From: Tridacna crocea
Taxonomy: Eukaryota > Mollusca > Bivalvia > Cardiida > Cardiidae
Length of the DNA stretch: 64,000 bases
Assembly (NCBI GenBank): GCA_943736015.1
Contig: OX031064.1
Coordinates: 34,275,361 to 34,339,360 of the forward strand
Direction: 5' to 3'
The notes under the pieces are model-generated. The model ran no database searches, was not told the origin of the DNA, and saw only the letters and a program-made list of their open reading frames with translations. A program made the translations under genes and the position numbers. This document shows positions 21,651-33,072 of the stretch, piece after piece. Positions within the stretch are counted from its first letter, which is position 1. Every line of letters starts with the position of its first letter.

Positions 21651-21797
21651 CTGGTTCAACGCACTGGTAGCCACAACCATTAAAGCAACACTTCTTATCC
21701 CAGAGACATTCGACGTCCTGATTGCATTCTTGAATACATATTCCTGCTTGACCATCTGGTACCACTGGACATCTACCTTCTTTTTCATAGGTAAAAC
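21651..21797 (-). CDS. Exon 22: WAP domain (extra copy)
   Basis: 147 bp, phase 1-1. Peptide FTYEKEGRCPVVPDGQAGIC, IQECNQDVECLWDKKCC, then FNGCGYQCVEP. All eight WAP cysteines are in register, including the CC pair. The acceptor TTCTTAAAG was preferred over internal AGs because it keeps phase and adds the usual KxGxCP lead-in. No equivalent exists in the right-hand super-unit. Donor GTAACA. Confidence 0.88.
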
Positions 21798-21834
21798 CTT
21801 TAAGAAGAGAAATGGCCTTGGATCTAATCCTTTA

Positions 21835-24424
21835 ACTCTTTACCAAATAACAAAATTTTAGACTGGTCCAAATTGAAAGCATTTGCAGACGACAAATTAA
21901 ATGTAACTCAACAAGAGAGCTATGATGGCCCTGAAATCGCTCACCTGAGTCTATTGACCAAACATGAACCATCTAGTTTTCCAGTGACCTAGTTTTTTAT
22001 CAGACATTACCCATCATCAAACACTTTTGAGATATCAATAAGACAAACATTCTGACCAAGTTTCATGAGTATTGGACTGAAAATGTGGCCTCTACAGCGT
22101 ACAAAAGGTTTTTCTAAGATTTCACCAAGTGACCTAGTTTTGGACCCGACATTTACCCATTATCAAACTCTTTTGAGACATCACCAAAACAAACATTCTG
22201 ACCAAGTCTGAAGAGTATCAGACAGAAAATGTAGCCTCTAGAGTGTACACGAGGTTTTTCTAATATTTGACCCATTGACCTAGTTTTTGACTCCACATGA
22301 CCCATTTTCAAACTCATTCAAGGTATCACCAGGACAAATATTAAGAACAAATCTTTGGAGTATCAGACTGAAAATGTGTCCTCCAGAGCATACAAAAGGT
22401 GTTTATAACATTTGACCTATTGACCCAGTTTTTGACCTAACATGACCAATTTTCAAATTCATCCAAGATATTATAAAGGCAAACATTCTGACTAATTTTC
22501 AAGAGTGTTGGACTGAAAATGTGGCATCCAGAGCATATTCAAGGTTTTTCTAAGATTTGACCTGGTGACCTAGTTTTTAACCCCCAATGACCCACTTTAA
22601 TACCTGTCTAATATATCATCAAGGCAAACATTCTGACCAACTTACAAGAGTTTTGGACTAAATATGTGGCCTCTAGAGCATAAAAAAGGTTTTTCTAACA
22701 TTTGACCTGGTGACCTAGTTTTTGACTCCACATGACCCATTTTCAAACTTGTCCAAGATATCATAAAGGCAAATATTCTGACCAACTTTCAAGATTTGAC
22801 CTAGTGACCTAGTTTTTGACCCCACTGACCCATTTTTAAAATTTTCCAAGATATCATCCAGGCAAACATACTGACAAACTTTCACGAGTATCCGACTGAA
22901 AATGTGGCCTCTAGAGCGTGCACAAGGTTTTTCTAAATCTGACCTAGTGACCTAGTTTTTGACCCCACATGACCCATTTTCTATCTTGTCCGAGATATCA
23001 TCCAGGCAAGCATTCTGATTGATTTTCATGAGTATCCAACTGAAAATGTGGCCTCTAGAGCGTACACAAGGTTTTTCTATTATTTGACCTAGTGACCTAG
23101 TTTTTGACCTGGCATGACCAATTTTCAAACTCGTCCTAGATTTCATCAAAATGTAGCCCCTAGAGTGTACACAAGGTTTTTCTAAGATTTGACCTACTGA
23201 CCTAGTTTTTCATCTGACATGAACCATTTTCAGACATGTAAGATATATCATCAAGACAAACATTCTGACCAACTTTCAAGAGTTTTGGACTGAAAATGTG
23301 GCCTCTAGAGTGTACACAAGGTTTTTCTAAATCTGACCTAGTGACCTAGTTTTTGACCCGACATGACCCATTTTCAAACTTGTCCGAGATATCATCCTGG
23401 CAAACATCCTGTCCAATTTTCATGAGTATCCAACTGAAAATGTGGCCTCTAGAGCGTACACAAGGTTTTTCCAAGATTTGACCTAGAGACCTAGTTTTTG
23501 ACCCGACATGACCCATTTTCAAACTCATTCAAGATATCATCCAGGCAAACATCCTGACCAACTTTCATGAGTATCGGACTCAAAATGTGGCCTCTAGAGC
23601 GTACACAAGGTTTTTCTAAAATTCGACCTAGTGACCTAGTTTTTGACCCAACATGACCCATTTTCAAACTTATCTGAGATATCATCAAAACAAACATTCT
23701 GAAGAACTTCCAAGCGTTTTGGACTGAAAATGTGGCCTCTAGAGCATACACAAGGTTTTTCTAAGATTTGACCTAGTGTCCTAGTTTTTGACCCGACATG
23801 ACCCATTTTCAAACTCGTCCTAGATACATGTATCATTCAAGCAAACATCCTAACAAACTTTCATGAGTATCGGACTGAAAATGTGGCCTCTAGAGCGTAC
23901 ACAAGGTTTTTCTAAAATTTGACCTAGTGACCTAGTTTTTGACCCCACATGACCCATTTTCAACCTCCTTTGAAATATCATCCAGACAAACATCCTGACC
24001 AACTTTCATGAGTATCCAACTGAAAATGTGGCCTCTAGAGCGTACACAAGGTCTTTCTAAGATTTGACCTAGTGACCTAGTTTTTGACCCAACATGACCC
24101 ATTTTCAAACTCGTCCGAGATTTTATCGAGGCAAACATCCTGATTAACTTTCATGAGTATCGGACCGAAAATGTGGCCTCTAAAGCGTACACAAGGTAAA
24201 AAGTTGACAAGGGACCACGGACACAGCACGATCACAATAGTTCACCATGAGTACTTCGTGCTCAGGTGAGCTAAAAATTGAAATTTGTTTCCAGCAGGGT
24301 AGAAAACATTGTAGGAATAGGACAAGATGCTGGTTACCAACATTTTTTCCTTTTCCAATTATGTTTTTAAGAGTCTTCTAGTTCAAGGTAGTGAAAACCA
24401 GGAATTGTTTGGAAAAGTATTAAC
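21835..24424 (-). mobile_element. TTAA hairpin element, type A, host of the 2.4 kb array element
   Basis: Left part to GACAAATTAAATGTAACTC, right part from AATTGAAATTTGTTTCCAGC. Compare the unbroken junction AACTCGAAAATTGAAATT at 50940. The left end lies about 36 bp from the exon 22 acceptor. Confidence 0.88.
21912..24275 (+). mobile_element. ACAAGAG...GTGAGCTAAAA element with about 16 tandem units of ~145 bp
   Basis: Head ACAAGAGAGCTATGATGGCC, then units marked by TGACCTAGTTTTTGACC, GACCCATTTTCAAACT and AATGTGGCCTCTAGAG, at 22085, 22224, 22375, 22520, 22665, 22903, 23047 and onward to 24172. Tail TTCGTGCTCAGGTGAGC. Subterminal GCTCACCTGAG / CTCAGGTGAGC are inverted. Non-coding; the minus-strand open frames in it are repeat translations. 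Confidence 0.88.
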
Positions 24425-24722
24425 AAACGTAACATGTTGTAATAACCCAGAGAAAGAAAGCTTTTGTACACTTTGTCTCCAAAAGAATAGAAAACGTGAG
24501 AAGAGGAGAAACTGCTGGAAACCTGCAAATGAACAAATTCCATCATTTAGGTGGTATGGCTTTGCAATTTCGAGGCAAACTTTAGGTGGTATGGCTTGGC
24601 AATGTGGCAGGTAGTATCTCTACAAGTGTTGGATCGAACGGAAGATTTTTGTGTCATCAATTTCTCTGGTGAATGATCAAGTTTTAACAGAGATTACTTT
24701 ACTCATATTGACATTGCAAACT
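24425..24722. other. Intron with short tandem word AGGTGGTATGGCTT
   Basis: TTTAGGTGGTATGGCTTTGC occurs twice (24546, 24580). Nothing else recognised. Confidence 0.45.
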
Positions 24723-24850
24723 TTAACCCTTTACCTGAAAACAAAATTTTACCCTTGTTCAAATTGAAAACATTTGCAGACAACAATTTCTGGTTACAAG
24801 CATTTTCTCCTTTTTCCATAAAAAATCGACATTATGTGGTAAAGGGTTAA
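24723..24850 (-). mobile_element. TTAA hairpin element, internally deleted
   Basis: 128 bp. Ends intact, left arm of the palindrome missing. Confidence 0.8.
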
Positions 24851-25047
24851 CAGCAGTGTGGGTCCCTGTTACCAGGCCTTCTCTGTTGTTATAACTCTGC
24901 TCTGAAGTTATGGCCTGTTCACACAAAGATCATACAAAATGAGTCGACTGGTACAATTTGCTCTTTATAAAAGCATTGCACAGCTATTTTAATTTCCTTA
25001 TTTTATTTTCCTCATCTGGTTAGAAGTAAGTCCTGCATCACAAAAAG

Positions 25048-25200
25048 ATCCCTGTGATCTTCAGAAAAAAGAAGGCTTACGAAAACATTATGACAAAAAC
25101 ATAAAATTCTAATGAATAGCACTGTGTTTTTCCACATTCCTATCTTTCCATTGATAACTTCCGATACTGAGCTACACTTAATTTGTCACCTTTCAGCTTT
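25048..25200 (+). mobile_element. TTAA hairpin element, old remnant
   Basis: GAAAACATTATGACAAAAAC and the TTTAATTTGTC-like tail only. Confidence 0.45.
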
Positions 25201-25202
25201 TT

Positions 25203-25415
25203 GTAAAAACCATTTGATTCTTCCAAATTGAAAATAAATGTAGAAAAACAAACTGGTGCATATGGGATGTAATTCTCTGATAGGTTAGAAAGCATTGTGG
25301 GGAAAAAGGGAGATGCTGGTTACAAACATTTTTTCTTTTTATCACGATTTTTTCAGAAGCTTTCATTCTCTGTCATTAAAACAGTTAACTCTGCATTTTT
25401 TAAGGAAAGGGTTAA
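25203..25415 (-). mobile_element. TTAA hairpin element, diverged
   Basis: GAAAGCATTGTGGGGAAAAA, GCTGGTTACAAACATTTTTT and GGAAAGGGTTAA. Confidence 0.68.
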
Positions 25416-25435
25416 CCAGTCTTCGAAAAAACACT

Positions 25436-25656
25436 TTAACAAACTACAAAATTTTACAATGGCCAAAACTGAAAGTACTGGTAGACAACAAAATAAATTT
25501 GTGTGAAAGATTAAAATTTGTTTTGGGAAGGGTAGAATGTATTGTGAGAAAAGGAGAAAATCGTGGTTACTTGCATTTTCTTCTTTTCCCACAATTTTTT
25601 TCAAGTCTTCTTTCACAGGCTCTTTAAAACTCTGGATTTTGTGGTAAGTAGTTAAA
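25436..25656 (-). mobile_element. TTAA hairpin element, type A, diverged
   Basis: CTACAAAATTTTACAATGGC head, GTGGTTACTTGCATTTTC core, GTAGTTAA end. Confidence 0.75.
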
Positions 25657-25970
25657 CTAGTGATTATTTGGAGAAGGGTCAAATCTTGTAAAATTATTTT
25701 GGATGTAGAGACATGGTTATAGTATCTCTGCAACAGTTTTATGTTTAAAAAAAATACATCTAGTATTCATCACTGAAATGGGAAACATAATTTCAAATCA
25801 AAACAAGCAATTTCGTTGAAATGATATCCCCCGCCGAAAAAGACCTTTTTTGATACAAACGTATAGGAGGTATTCTGTTTTGCATGTACATGTGGCCTTT
25901 TTGTTATTGGTCCATGAAGAAATCATACATGAAGCTCCCTTGTTCCATGGCACCGGATTTCATTAGATAA

Positions 25971-27405
25971 AACAAGAGCCGTCAGAGACGGGTTATGCTC
26001 CCCGAACAAGTGCTTGTCATAAAATATATGAAATTGATAAAAATTCACTTCGTTTATCCTAAAAGAACCTGTTCATGCCCCCCAAAATTTGAAGTGAAAA
26101 GGCAATTACTATCTTAGAGATAGCCAACACAAACTTGTAGAGGACAATAAGCCCCCTTTAAGCCCCTTTTTCCCATAAGACAATATTGGATCATTGAAAT
26201 AAAAACAACGGGTGTGTGATTTGTGGCATTTTTAAATAATAATTCAAAATTCGAAATTTGATAAAATTTTGAGCAGTCATGTAGTAAATATTACATAAAA
26301 CAATTTTTTACATGAAGCCCCCTTTTCCCGAGACGCAGCCTGAAATTGAGAAACAGGAAGAGAGGTACCTGGGCAACGTTCCAACAAGTTCAGATTTGAA
26401 ATTTAACAAAGTTTTGAGCACCGATAAAGGAGATATTAGTGAAAAACAATTTTTTCCATGAAGTCGCCTTTTTCCGTGATGCAGCCTCAATTTGAGAAAG
26501 CAGGAAAGACATATTTGCGCATTAATAATTAATAGATTGAAAAAAACAAAGGGCACATGTTGAAACTTGTAGAAAAAGATGGAACCATGAAATTTCATGA
26601 AATTTTGACAAAAACTGAACAAGATAAAGTAAAAATTGCAATTTTGCATTAGGGCCCCTTTTTCCTTGTCATTATACAAGAAACCCCCTTTTTCCATGAA
26701 AGAGGGTCAAATTGAAAAACACATAGATAAAGAAACAAGAGCACATGGTGAAACTTTGAAAAAACAATATAACCATAAAGTTTAATGAAATTTTGACCGA
26801 AACTGAATGAAATATTAGTAAAAATTGGAATTTTGCAAGAAACCCCCTTTTTCCATGACAGAACGTCAACTTAAAAAACGCCCAGATTAAAAATAGCAAG
26901 GGGACATGCTAAAACTTTCCATAAACAATATAACCTTGAAGTTTCATGATATTCTGACAAAAACTGAATGAGATATTGGTAAAAATTGCAATTTTGCATT
27001 AAGCCCCTTTTTTCCATAACACGGGGTCAAATTGAAAATCCGGGAAAGATACGTCGGCGCCTTACCCCAAGGAGTTCATATATGAAGTTTTATCCAATTT
27101 GGTGCAGGGGTTGTGGAGAAATCAAGTTTTGAAGAGAAGACTCCAAACATTAAAAGTGTACTTAAGTGTAACTTAAGTGAAACTTAAAATCGCTCTCAGT
27201 CGGCCATTTTGCATCGAATCAAAAAAACAAAAAAAGTGTCTCGGGAGATTGGGTCATTGTATATGTATATAAAGTTTCACGAAATTCCGTCCACTGGTAT
27301 TGGAGATATTTGCCGGGACGGACACACAGACGGACGGAAGGACAGACGGACGGACAGAAGGACGGACAACGCTAAAACTATATCCCTCCGCCTACGGCGG
27401 GGGAT
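25971..27405 (+). mobile_element. AACAAGAGCC...GGCGGGGGATAA element with tandem core
   Basis: About six units of 130-190 bp, each marked by CCCCCTTTTTCC next to TCAAATTGAGAAAC-like text (26311, 26456, 26651, 26684, 26838, 26997). Then a GACGGACGGA run and the end CCTCCGCCTACGGCGGGGG, a small inverted repeat. Minus-strand open frames here are repeat translations. Confidence 0.78.
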
Positions 27406-27499
27406 AATAAATATATTCTTTACATCATGCACAATTTTTTTTATCAGCTGTTATCTCGATTTTTTACAAGCCTGAGGAAGATGGTTTTTGAAAAGATAG

Positions 27500-27680
27500 A
27501 GAGGAAAACCAAAACACCGGTCCAAACTTAAGGACAGGCTAACAACAAAATCATAATGGCTCAAAAGATGAGATTTGTCTCAATAAAACATACAATATTG
27601 TGAGAAAAGAAGAACAGATTGTTTCAAGGATTTCCCTCTTTTCCTGCAACATTTCAAATATCCCTTCTCTTTTTCCTCAT
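27500..27680 (+). mobile_element. TTAA hairpin element, old remnant
   Basis: GAAAAGATAGAGAGGAAAAC and TTTCCCTCTTTTCCTGCAAC only. Confidence 0.4.
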
Positions 27681-27735
27681 GGTCATAAATATGGTAATAT
27701 GGTTTGAATTTGGAAAACTCTTGGGGTGTCTTGTT

Positions 27736-27967
27736 TTAATCCTTTATCAAACAATCTCAACTTTTCATGAGCCTGCCAAAAAAAGCCTTCTGAAAAAATT
27801 GTGGGAAATGGAGAAAATGCTGGTTACCACCAGCATTTTCTCTTTTTCCCACATTTTTTTCTACCCTTCCCCAAACAAATTTCAATTTTTAAAACGCATC
27901 AATTTTGTGGCGTGCACAACCTTTCGATTTGGAATAGTATGAAATTTTGTTGTTTGGTTAAGATTTA
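27736..27967 (+). mobile_element. TTAA hairpin element, type A
   Basis: TTAATCCTTTATCAAAC to GGTTAAGATTTAA. The centre has an extra triplet (TTACCACCAGC). It ends nine bases from the donor of exon 21. Confidence 0.85.
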
Positions 27968-27976
27968 AGAGCTTAC

Positions 27977-28107
27977 CAGTACAGTTTTCTGGTCGCATGA
28001 CAGAATAACTAAATAGTTTTCTAGTAGAGTTCTCTACCATGTAATCTGGCATCACAGAGGAAGGGCAGACATATCTTTCAGGAACCTTATCACTACACTG
28101 CCAGAAC
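27977..28107 (-). CDS. Exon 21: six-Cys module 7, second half
   Basis: 131 bp, phase 2 to 1. Peptide FWQCSDKVPERYVCPSSVM, then YSVMRPENCT. Spacing C-x9-C-x27-C. The single leftover G completes a Gly codon with exon 22 across a 6.2 kb intron. Acceptor CTTTTCAG, donor GTAAGC. A hairpin element ends nine bases from this donor. Confidence 0.83.
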
Positions 28108-28269
28108 CTGAAAAGTTATCATTTGCAATTATCTAATAACTAATATGAAAAAGGCAAAGACTCAATACGAGCGACGCGTTTGATTTGTGGACTAAATATC
28201 TATTAGATCTATTTTGAATGACAAGCTAGATTCTAGATCTTATAATGTCTTACTGGAGTTTGGTAATCT

Positions 28270-28545
28270 GATGCCTAGCAGCGTTCCAAACTTGATTCCA
28301 ATGTTATCTCTGCAGCCAGTGCACCTATTCAAGGTTTTTTCACCAGTATCTTCCATATTATACATTTCAACTCACTGGCTGCTACTTCAACATAAAAAAC
28401 CTTCAAAACAACAATCAAGCTGTGAGGTAGGATTCAATCTTATCATCACTTGATACAAGAACTTGGTTGAGTTGGGAATCAAACTAACAACCCCTTGATT
28501 TTAAGCCAAATATATTACCCACTGAGTTACCAGACTGGGCAACCT
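28270..28545 (-). mobile_element. tRNA-derived SINE, diverged copy
   Basis: Minus strand: GGTAACTCAGTGGGTAATAT (A-box-like) and GTTAGTTTGATTCCC (B-box-like). Body shares GCCAGTGCACCTATTCA and CACTGGCTGCT with the 36347 copy. Confidence 0.68.
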
Positions 28546-28669
28546 AACTTGAAAGCTAAATTATGAAGCCAAGCAATTTGGCATATGCCCCCCCATGGCA
28601 ACTAAGCTATAGGCTATGTTATTACAGTTTGGATGAATGATCCGAGGATAGATAAGAGTTTCTCTTCAT

Positions 28670-28903
28670 TTAACCCTTTACCAAACAATCCCTGGTTTTT
28701 ACAGCTCTGAGGCAGAAGCCTTTTGAAAACATTGTGGGAAAAGGAGAAAATACTGGTAACCAGCATTTTTTTTTTTTCCTTTTCCAAGAATGTTTTTTAC
28801 CCTGCTGGAAACAAATTTCAATTTTTGAATAACATTTATTGTGTCGTATGCAAGTGCTTTCAATTTGGACCAGTCTAGATTTTGTTGTTTGGGAAAGGGT
28901 TGA
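28670..28903 (+). mobile_element. TTAA hairpin element, type A
   Basis: Full, with a T run replacing part of the right arm; ends GGGTTGAA. Confidence 0.85.
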
Positions 28904-28949
28904 ATTGATGAACATGTGTTGCAATGATATACAATATAGCCATACTTAC

Positions 28950-29031
28950 AGACAAGGTTCATACAGATACTGATAACAAGACAAAGCTGCTACTCCACTC
29001 AAGTCCTCACAGTCATCGTCGTAGGTTACAT
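28950..29031 (-). CDS. Exon 20: six-Cys module 7, first half
   Basis: 82 bp, phase 1 to 2, the smallest first-half exon. Peptide VTYDDDCEDLSGVAALSC, then YQYLYEPC. It still holds exactly three cysteines. Acceptor ATAATGCAG, donor GTAAGT. Confidence 0.82.
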
Positions 29032-29111
29032 CTGCATTATATGAAGCATTTCAATAACTTTGTGTATGAATAGACTGTGTATGAATAATCACCTCCTCCA
29101 GTTTGATTTAC

Positions 29112-29286
29112 ATTTTACTCCTTGCCAAATGACACAATTTTAGACTTGTCCACATTGAAAAAAAAAAAAACATTGTGGGAAAAGGAGAAAATACTGGTTA
29201 CCAGCATTTGCTCCTTTTCCTACAATGTTTTCAAAAGCTATCTTTCTCAGGTTCATAAAAGTTGGAATTGTGTGGTAAAGAGTTAA
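29112..29286 (-). mobile_element. TTAA hairpin element, type A, internal deletion
   Basis: A poly-A run replaces the 50 bp between the left end and the palindrome. Confidence 0.8.
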
Positions 29287-29327
29287 TTAAACAAGCATTC
29301 TGATAATATTGCATAGCAATACCTAGT

Positions 29328-30069
29328 CCCCTACCAGCCTATATATCACTGGCAAGTATAGTTTGTGAAACTCTGTGGAGGACATAGGACGTATATGACC
29401 CACTTCCAGAATTATAAGCATTGTGTCTGTCTTTGCATACAATGCTTTAATGAAAGCCAGATATATAAACGTTTCCTTTGCTAATGCAAGTTCATTAAAG
29501 AAGTTTTACTACGACAAGATGTGTTTCTGAAACACAAATGCCCCCGTAAAATAAAATTATTCCAAAATACATGTATGACCTTTACCTTGTGAGATGACCT
29601 TGACCAAATCATCAACAGGTGTGTACAAATAAGAGGTACCAGCTTACCAAGTATATCAAGATATAATTTAAGTACTTTGAATATATAGAGAAATGACTAT
29701 GAAATGTTTTGTGGTTTCATGAAAAGGGTTAAAATTTTTGCCCTTGATTGTGGATATATTACCCACAGAAGACCGCAGTATCGATGACAGGTATGTACAC
29801 TGGAAATATATATAAGCATTGTTAGTAAAAAATTTGGAAAATCTGTTTGTTTTTTTCAGAAAAATCTCCCAAGTCAAAGGCCAATAATTTTAACTGATCT
29901 CAAACTTGATCTGTAACACTTGGTGGTTGACTTGCACACCAAAAATCAGCTACATGTAAATATCTGCCAACATTTAGAAAAAGAGCCTGGAAAACTGATT
30001 TGCATATGGACTGACGGATGGACAGAGTGCAAACCTCTTGTCCCCTTTGGCTTTGCTGGATGGGGACTA
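29328..30069. mobile_element. TAGTCCCC terminal-inverted-repeat element
   Basis: TAGTCCCCTACCAGCC at the left and GCTGGATGGGGACTA at the right. 742 bp, non-coding, with a GACTGACGGATGGACAG run near the right end. Fills most of the intron between exons 19 and 20. Confidence 0.6.
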
Positions 30070-30327
30070 AAAACGTGTGTGTAAAAAAGGTAAAAAGAAC
30101 ATAAATGATCCATTGAACTCTTTAGCTGCTGCTTAAATAAAGTTCTACCCTAAATTTTGACAAGATAAAAATGGTCTCAATCAATAAAAGGTCACACATT
30201 TCATATTCATCATTAAAATCTAGAACCCTTACATGACTGAATCACAGAAAAGCAAAAAAGATATTTTTGCTAATGAAGAACAGACCCAAGGACAATACAA
30301 AGTATGCTCAGTAAAAAGAATACATAC

Positions 30328-30467
30328 TTTTGCATTCATTAATCGTTGTTGAGACATTTAAATATCTCAGGGATATATTTCCTATGTCAACTATCATCTC
30401 CTCTGTGCACCTTGGGATCTTTTCTCTATAGCAGTCTATAGACGTTCTGTTTATGGCATCAAGAGCA
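30328..30467 (-). CDS. Exon 19: six-Cys module 6, second half
   Basis: 140 bp, phase 2 to 1. Peptide ALDAINRTSIDCYREKIPRC, TEEMIVDIGNISL, then TINECK. Spacing C-x7-C. NRT, NIS and NVS are possible glycosylation sites. Acceptor CTTTTCAG, donor GTATGT. Confidence 0.85.
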
Positions 30468-30514
30468 CTGAAAAGAACAGGACAGATTTGAACAATGCTC
30501 TGACAAAAGCAGGC

Positions 30515-30743
30515 TTAACTCATTACCAAATGACAAAATTTTAGGCTTGTCCAAATAAAAAGCATTTCCAGACGACAAAATCAAAGTGACTGAAAATGTG
30601 AAATTTGTTTTGTGAAGGGAAGAAAACATTGTGGGAAAAGGAGAAAATGCTGGTTACCAGCATTTTCTCCTTTTCCCACAATGTTTTCTAAAAGCTTCTT
30701 TCTCAGGGGCGTCAAAAGTAGGGACTGTGTGGTAATGGGTTTA
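30515..30743 (-). mobile_element. TTAA hairpin element, type A, tandem partner 1
   Basis: Full copy whose right end TTTA is also the left end of the next copy. Confidence 0.88.
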
Positions 30744-30957
30744 CTCATTACCAAATGACAAAATTTTAGGATTGTCCAAATCGAAAGCATTTGCAGATGG
30801 CAAAATAAAATTTGAAATTCGTTTTGTGAAGGGTAGAAAATGTTGTGGGAAAAGGACAAAATGCTGGTTACCAGCATTTCCTCTTTTTCCCACAACGTTT
30901 TCTAAAGTTTTTTTTCTACGGGTTGTCAAAAGTAGGGATTGTGTGGTAATGGGTTAA
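30740..30957 (-). mobile_element. TTAA hairpin element, type A, tandem partner 2
   Basis: Same orientation as its neighbour, sharing four bases at the junction. Confidence 0.88.
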
Positions 30958-31539
30958 TGCATCCCCGTGATGCATCATTTTAAGCAAGCTATCATATACT
31001 TACGGATGCTTAAAATCCAACAGACAAAATCATGAGGTAAACAGGTCCTCTGACATGCAAAAAATAACCAATGGAAGAAAGTTTTAATTCTTTCCTGCAC
31101 ATTTCATGTAGGCTGACCTGGGTTTATACTTTTTGCAGATCCACTAAATCTCTCTTATCACACAGCATCGCTCATTTAGAATAATGATGCACATCTAACT
31201 CCTTGCTTTTTTTCTAAGTTGCCCCAGTTTTTCAAGTAGGATGACTTGTGCTAACAAATTTCTCATTAACTCTCATGAAAACTCCAACTGCTTCATATAA
31301 AAATTCAGAAAAAGTAATCATAGTATCTTAGAACTGCTTTTTTCCATGTATGTCTGATTCAGCCCAGAATTGCAAAATTTGAGAAAATTTAAAAAAAATT
31401 AGATGACATGCTTAAGTAATGTTGATGCAATCAAAAACACCGAGAAATCAATATGGAATGCCCTGTTTTAACATTTTTACATAACCCTCTGGCTAACAAA
31501 TAATATTTTAATGACAATAGTAAATTAGAAAATTTCTTG
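30958..31539. other. Intron with an old dispersed-repeat trace
   Basis: 31020-31180 resembles 55390-55510 (CATGAGGTA, AGGTCCTCTGACATG / AGGTTCTTTGACATG, ACCAATGG). No exon. Confidence 0.4.
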
Positions 31540-31735
31540 GAGAAAAAGGACTTTAGAGAATATCTTGGGGGAAAAAGGACTTTAGAAAATAGTTTGGGGA
31601 AAAAGAACTGGTAACCAGCATTTCTCCTTTTACGGCAGTGTTACTATCATTTCAAAGACAAATCTTTTCCTTTGAGCTATATTTGCTGTATGCAAATGCT
31701 TTCAACAAGGTTATGTATAAAGTTTTGTTTCTCTA
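31540..31735 (+). mobile_element. TTAA hairpin element, degraded
   Basis: ACTGGTAACCAGCATTTCTC and TATGCAAATGCTTTCAAC; preceded by a duplicated GGGGAAAAAGGACTTTAGA word. Confidence 0.6.
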
Positions 31736-31781
31736 GGAAAGAAATATCTACTGCGTTAAGCCAGTCAGAAATTAGGTTACT

Positions 31782-31992
31782 TTAACCCTTTACCAAACGA
31801 CAATATTTTAGACTGGTCCAAAATGAAAGCACTTGCAGACAATAAAATAAATGTAACTTGTAAATTGAAATTTGTTTCCAGCATGGTTGAAAACATTGTG
31901 GGAAAAGGAGAAAATGCTGGTTACCACAATGTTTTCGAAAGGCTTTTTTTCCTCAGGGTCGTCAAAAGTAGGGATTGAGTGGTAATGGGTTA
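31782..31992 (-). mobile_element. TTAA hairpin element, right arm deleted
   Basis: GCTGGTTACCACAATG joins the palindrome centre to the right flank. Confidence 0.82.
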
Positions 31993-32078
31993 GTATTAAG
32001 AAGGATCTCCACAATTAGACTAAAATCATCAAGATTGGTCAGTGAATACTGGACCAGACTGCAATGAGTTTGTCTTAC

Positions 32079-32187
32079 ATGCAACGTGTCGGCAGTGGAA
32101 GGTTGCCACCATAGATCAAGGCAAGATACAATTGTGAGCCGCAAGTGTCTCCATATTCTGTCAATCCCTCATAGCACTCCTTGATGT
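32079..32187 (-). CDS. Exon 18: six-Cys module 6, first half
   Basis: 109 bp, phase 1 to 2. Peptide IKECYEGLTEYGDTCGSQL, then GGNLPLPTRC. Three cysteines. Acceptor GTTTTCCAG, donor GTAAGAC. Same length as exon 30. Confidence 0.83.
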
Positions 32188-32314
32188 CTGGAAAACAGAT
32201 ACAGAGGAATTCTAGAATCTGTATACAGTAAATCCTGTCATATTGGCAACCTCTACTATGGAAGCAACTTATGTTGAACAAAAATTAAATGTATACCAAA
32301 TAGTGGGCGAATAG

Positions 32315-32541
32315 TTAACTCGCTACCACACAATCTCTGTTTTTAACGATCCTGAGAAAGAAAGCCTTTGAAAACACTGTGGGAAAAGGAGAAAATGCTA
32401 ATAACCAGCATTTTCTCCTTTTCCCACAATGTTTTCTACCCTTTCCAAATCAAATTTCAATTTTTGATATACATTTATTTTGTAGTCTGCAAATGCTTCC
32501 AATTTAGACAAGTCTAAAATTTTGTCATTTGGTAGAGTTAA
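32315..32541 (+). mobile_element. TTAA hairpin element, type A
   Basis: Full copy; core GCTAATAACCAGC is slightly imperfect. Confidence 0.88.
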
Positions 32542-32661
32542 AACATACTGCATCTAGCAAGGGCTACTTCTGAATATAAACAGCTTGGGTGTCAAAAAGT
32601 TGCTGACATATTCAAATCATAATATTCAAACATATGGATATTATTCAGTATAATATTTATG

Positions 32662-32887
32662 TTAACCCTTTACCACACAATCAGGACTTATGACCCCAAG
32701 GAAGAAGCCTTTTAAAAACATTGAGAGAAAAGGAGAAAATGCTTGTAACCACCATTTTCTCCTTTTCCCACAAAGTTTTCTACCCTATCTAAAAAAGATT
32801 ATGTCATTAAAGCCACTATAAAATTTTTGTATGCTATTGTTTTCAGTATGGATAGGTCTAAAATTTTGCAATGGGGTAAAGGGTTAA
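32662..32887 (+). mobile_element. TTAA hairpin element, type A
   Basis: Both TTAA ends; CTTGTAACCACC centre has lost symmetry. Confidence 0.83.
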
Positions 32888-33072
32888 AGTGGAATGTGTC
32901 AAAGTTCCAAATGTTGGCAGAAATATTAAAACCATACTTTGGCAAATGGAGGCTTCATACATTTCCGTAATAAATCATACCAAGTAAGCCATCAAATTCT
33001 TATGGATATATAAATGTACAATGGCCACTATTTTAGCAACCAATTTAATCATGAGTTAGACTGGTCCTTTAG

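Noticed and set aside
22952-24138. Series of minus-strand frames with ENGSCRVKN / RSRGHIFS peptides resembling a repeat protein
   Set aside because: They coincide exactly with the ~145 bp tandem units of the 21912 element. The frame is kept only because some units share length, and there is no start, splice or domain context.
21912-24275. CRISPR-like array
   Set aside because: Units are ~145 bp, contiguous and without short conserved repeats separating unique spacers; the context is a eukaryotic intron.
26308-26899. Two overlapping minus-strand frames of 129 and 75 residues
   Set aside because: They lie entirely in the tandem core of the 25971-27405 element and read through its CCCTTTTTCC words.
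21798-27976. Gene boundary inside the 6.2 kb intron (two genes instead of one)
   Set aside because: Exon 21 and exon 22 join in phase, and I find no signal-peptide exon, start or polyadenylation context there. It remains the least certain junction.
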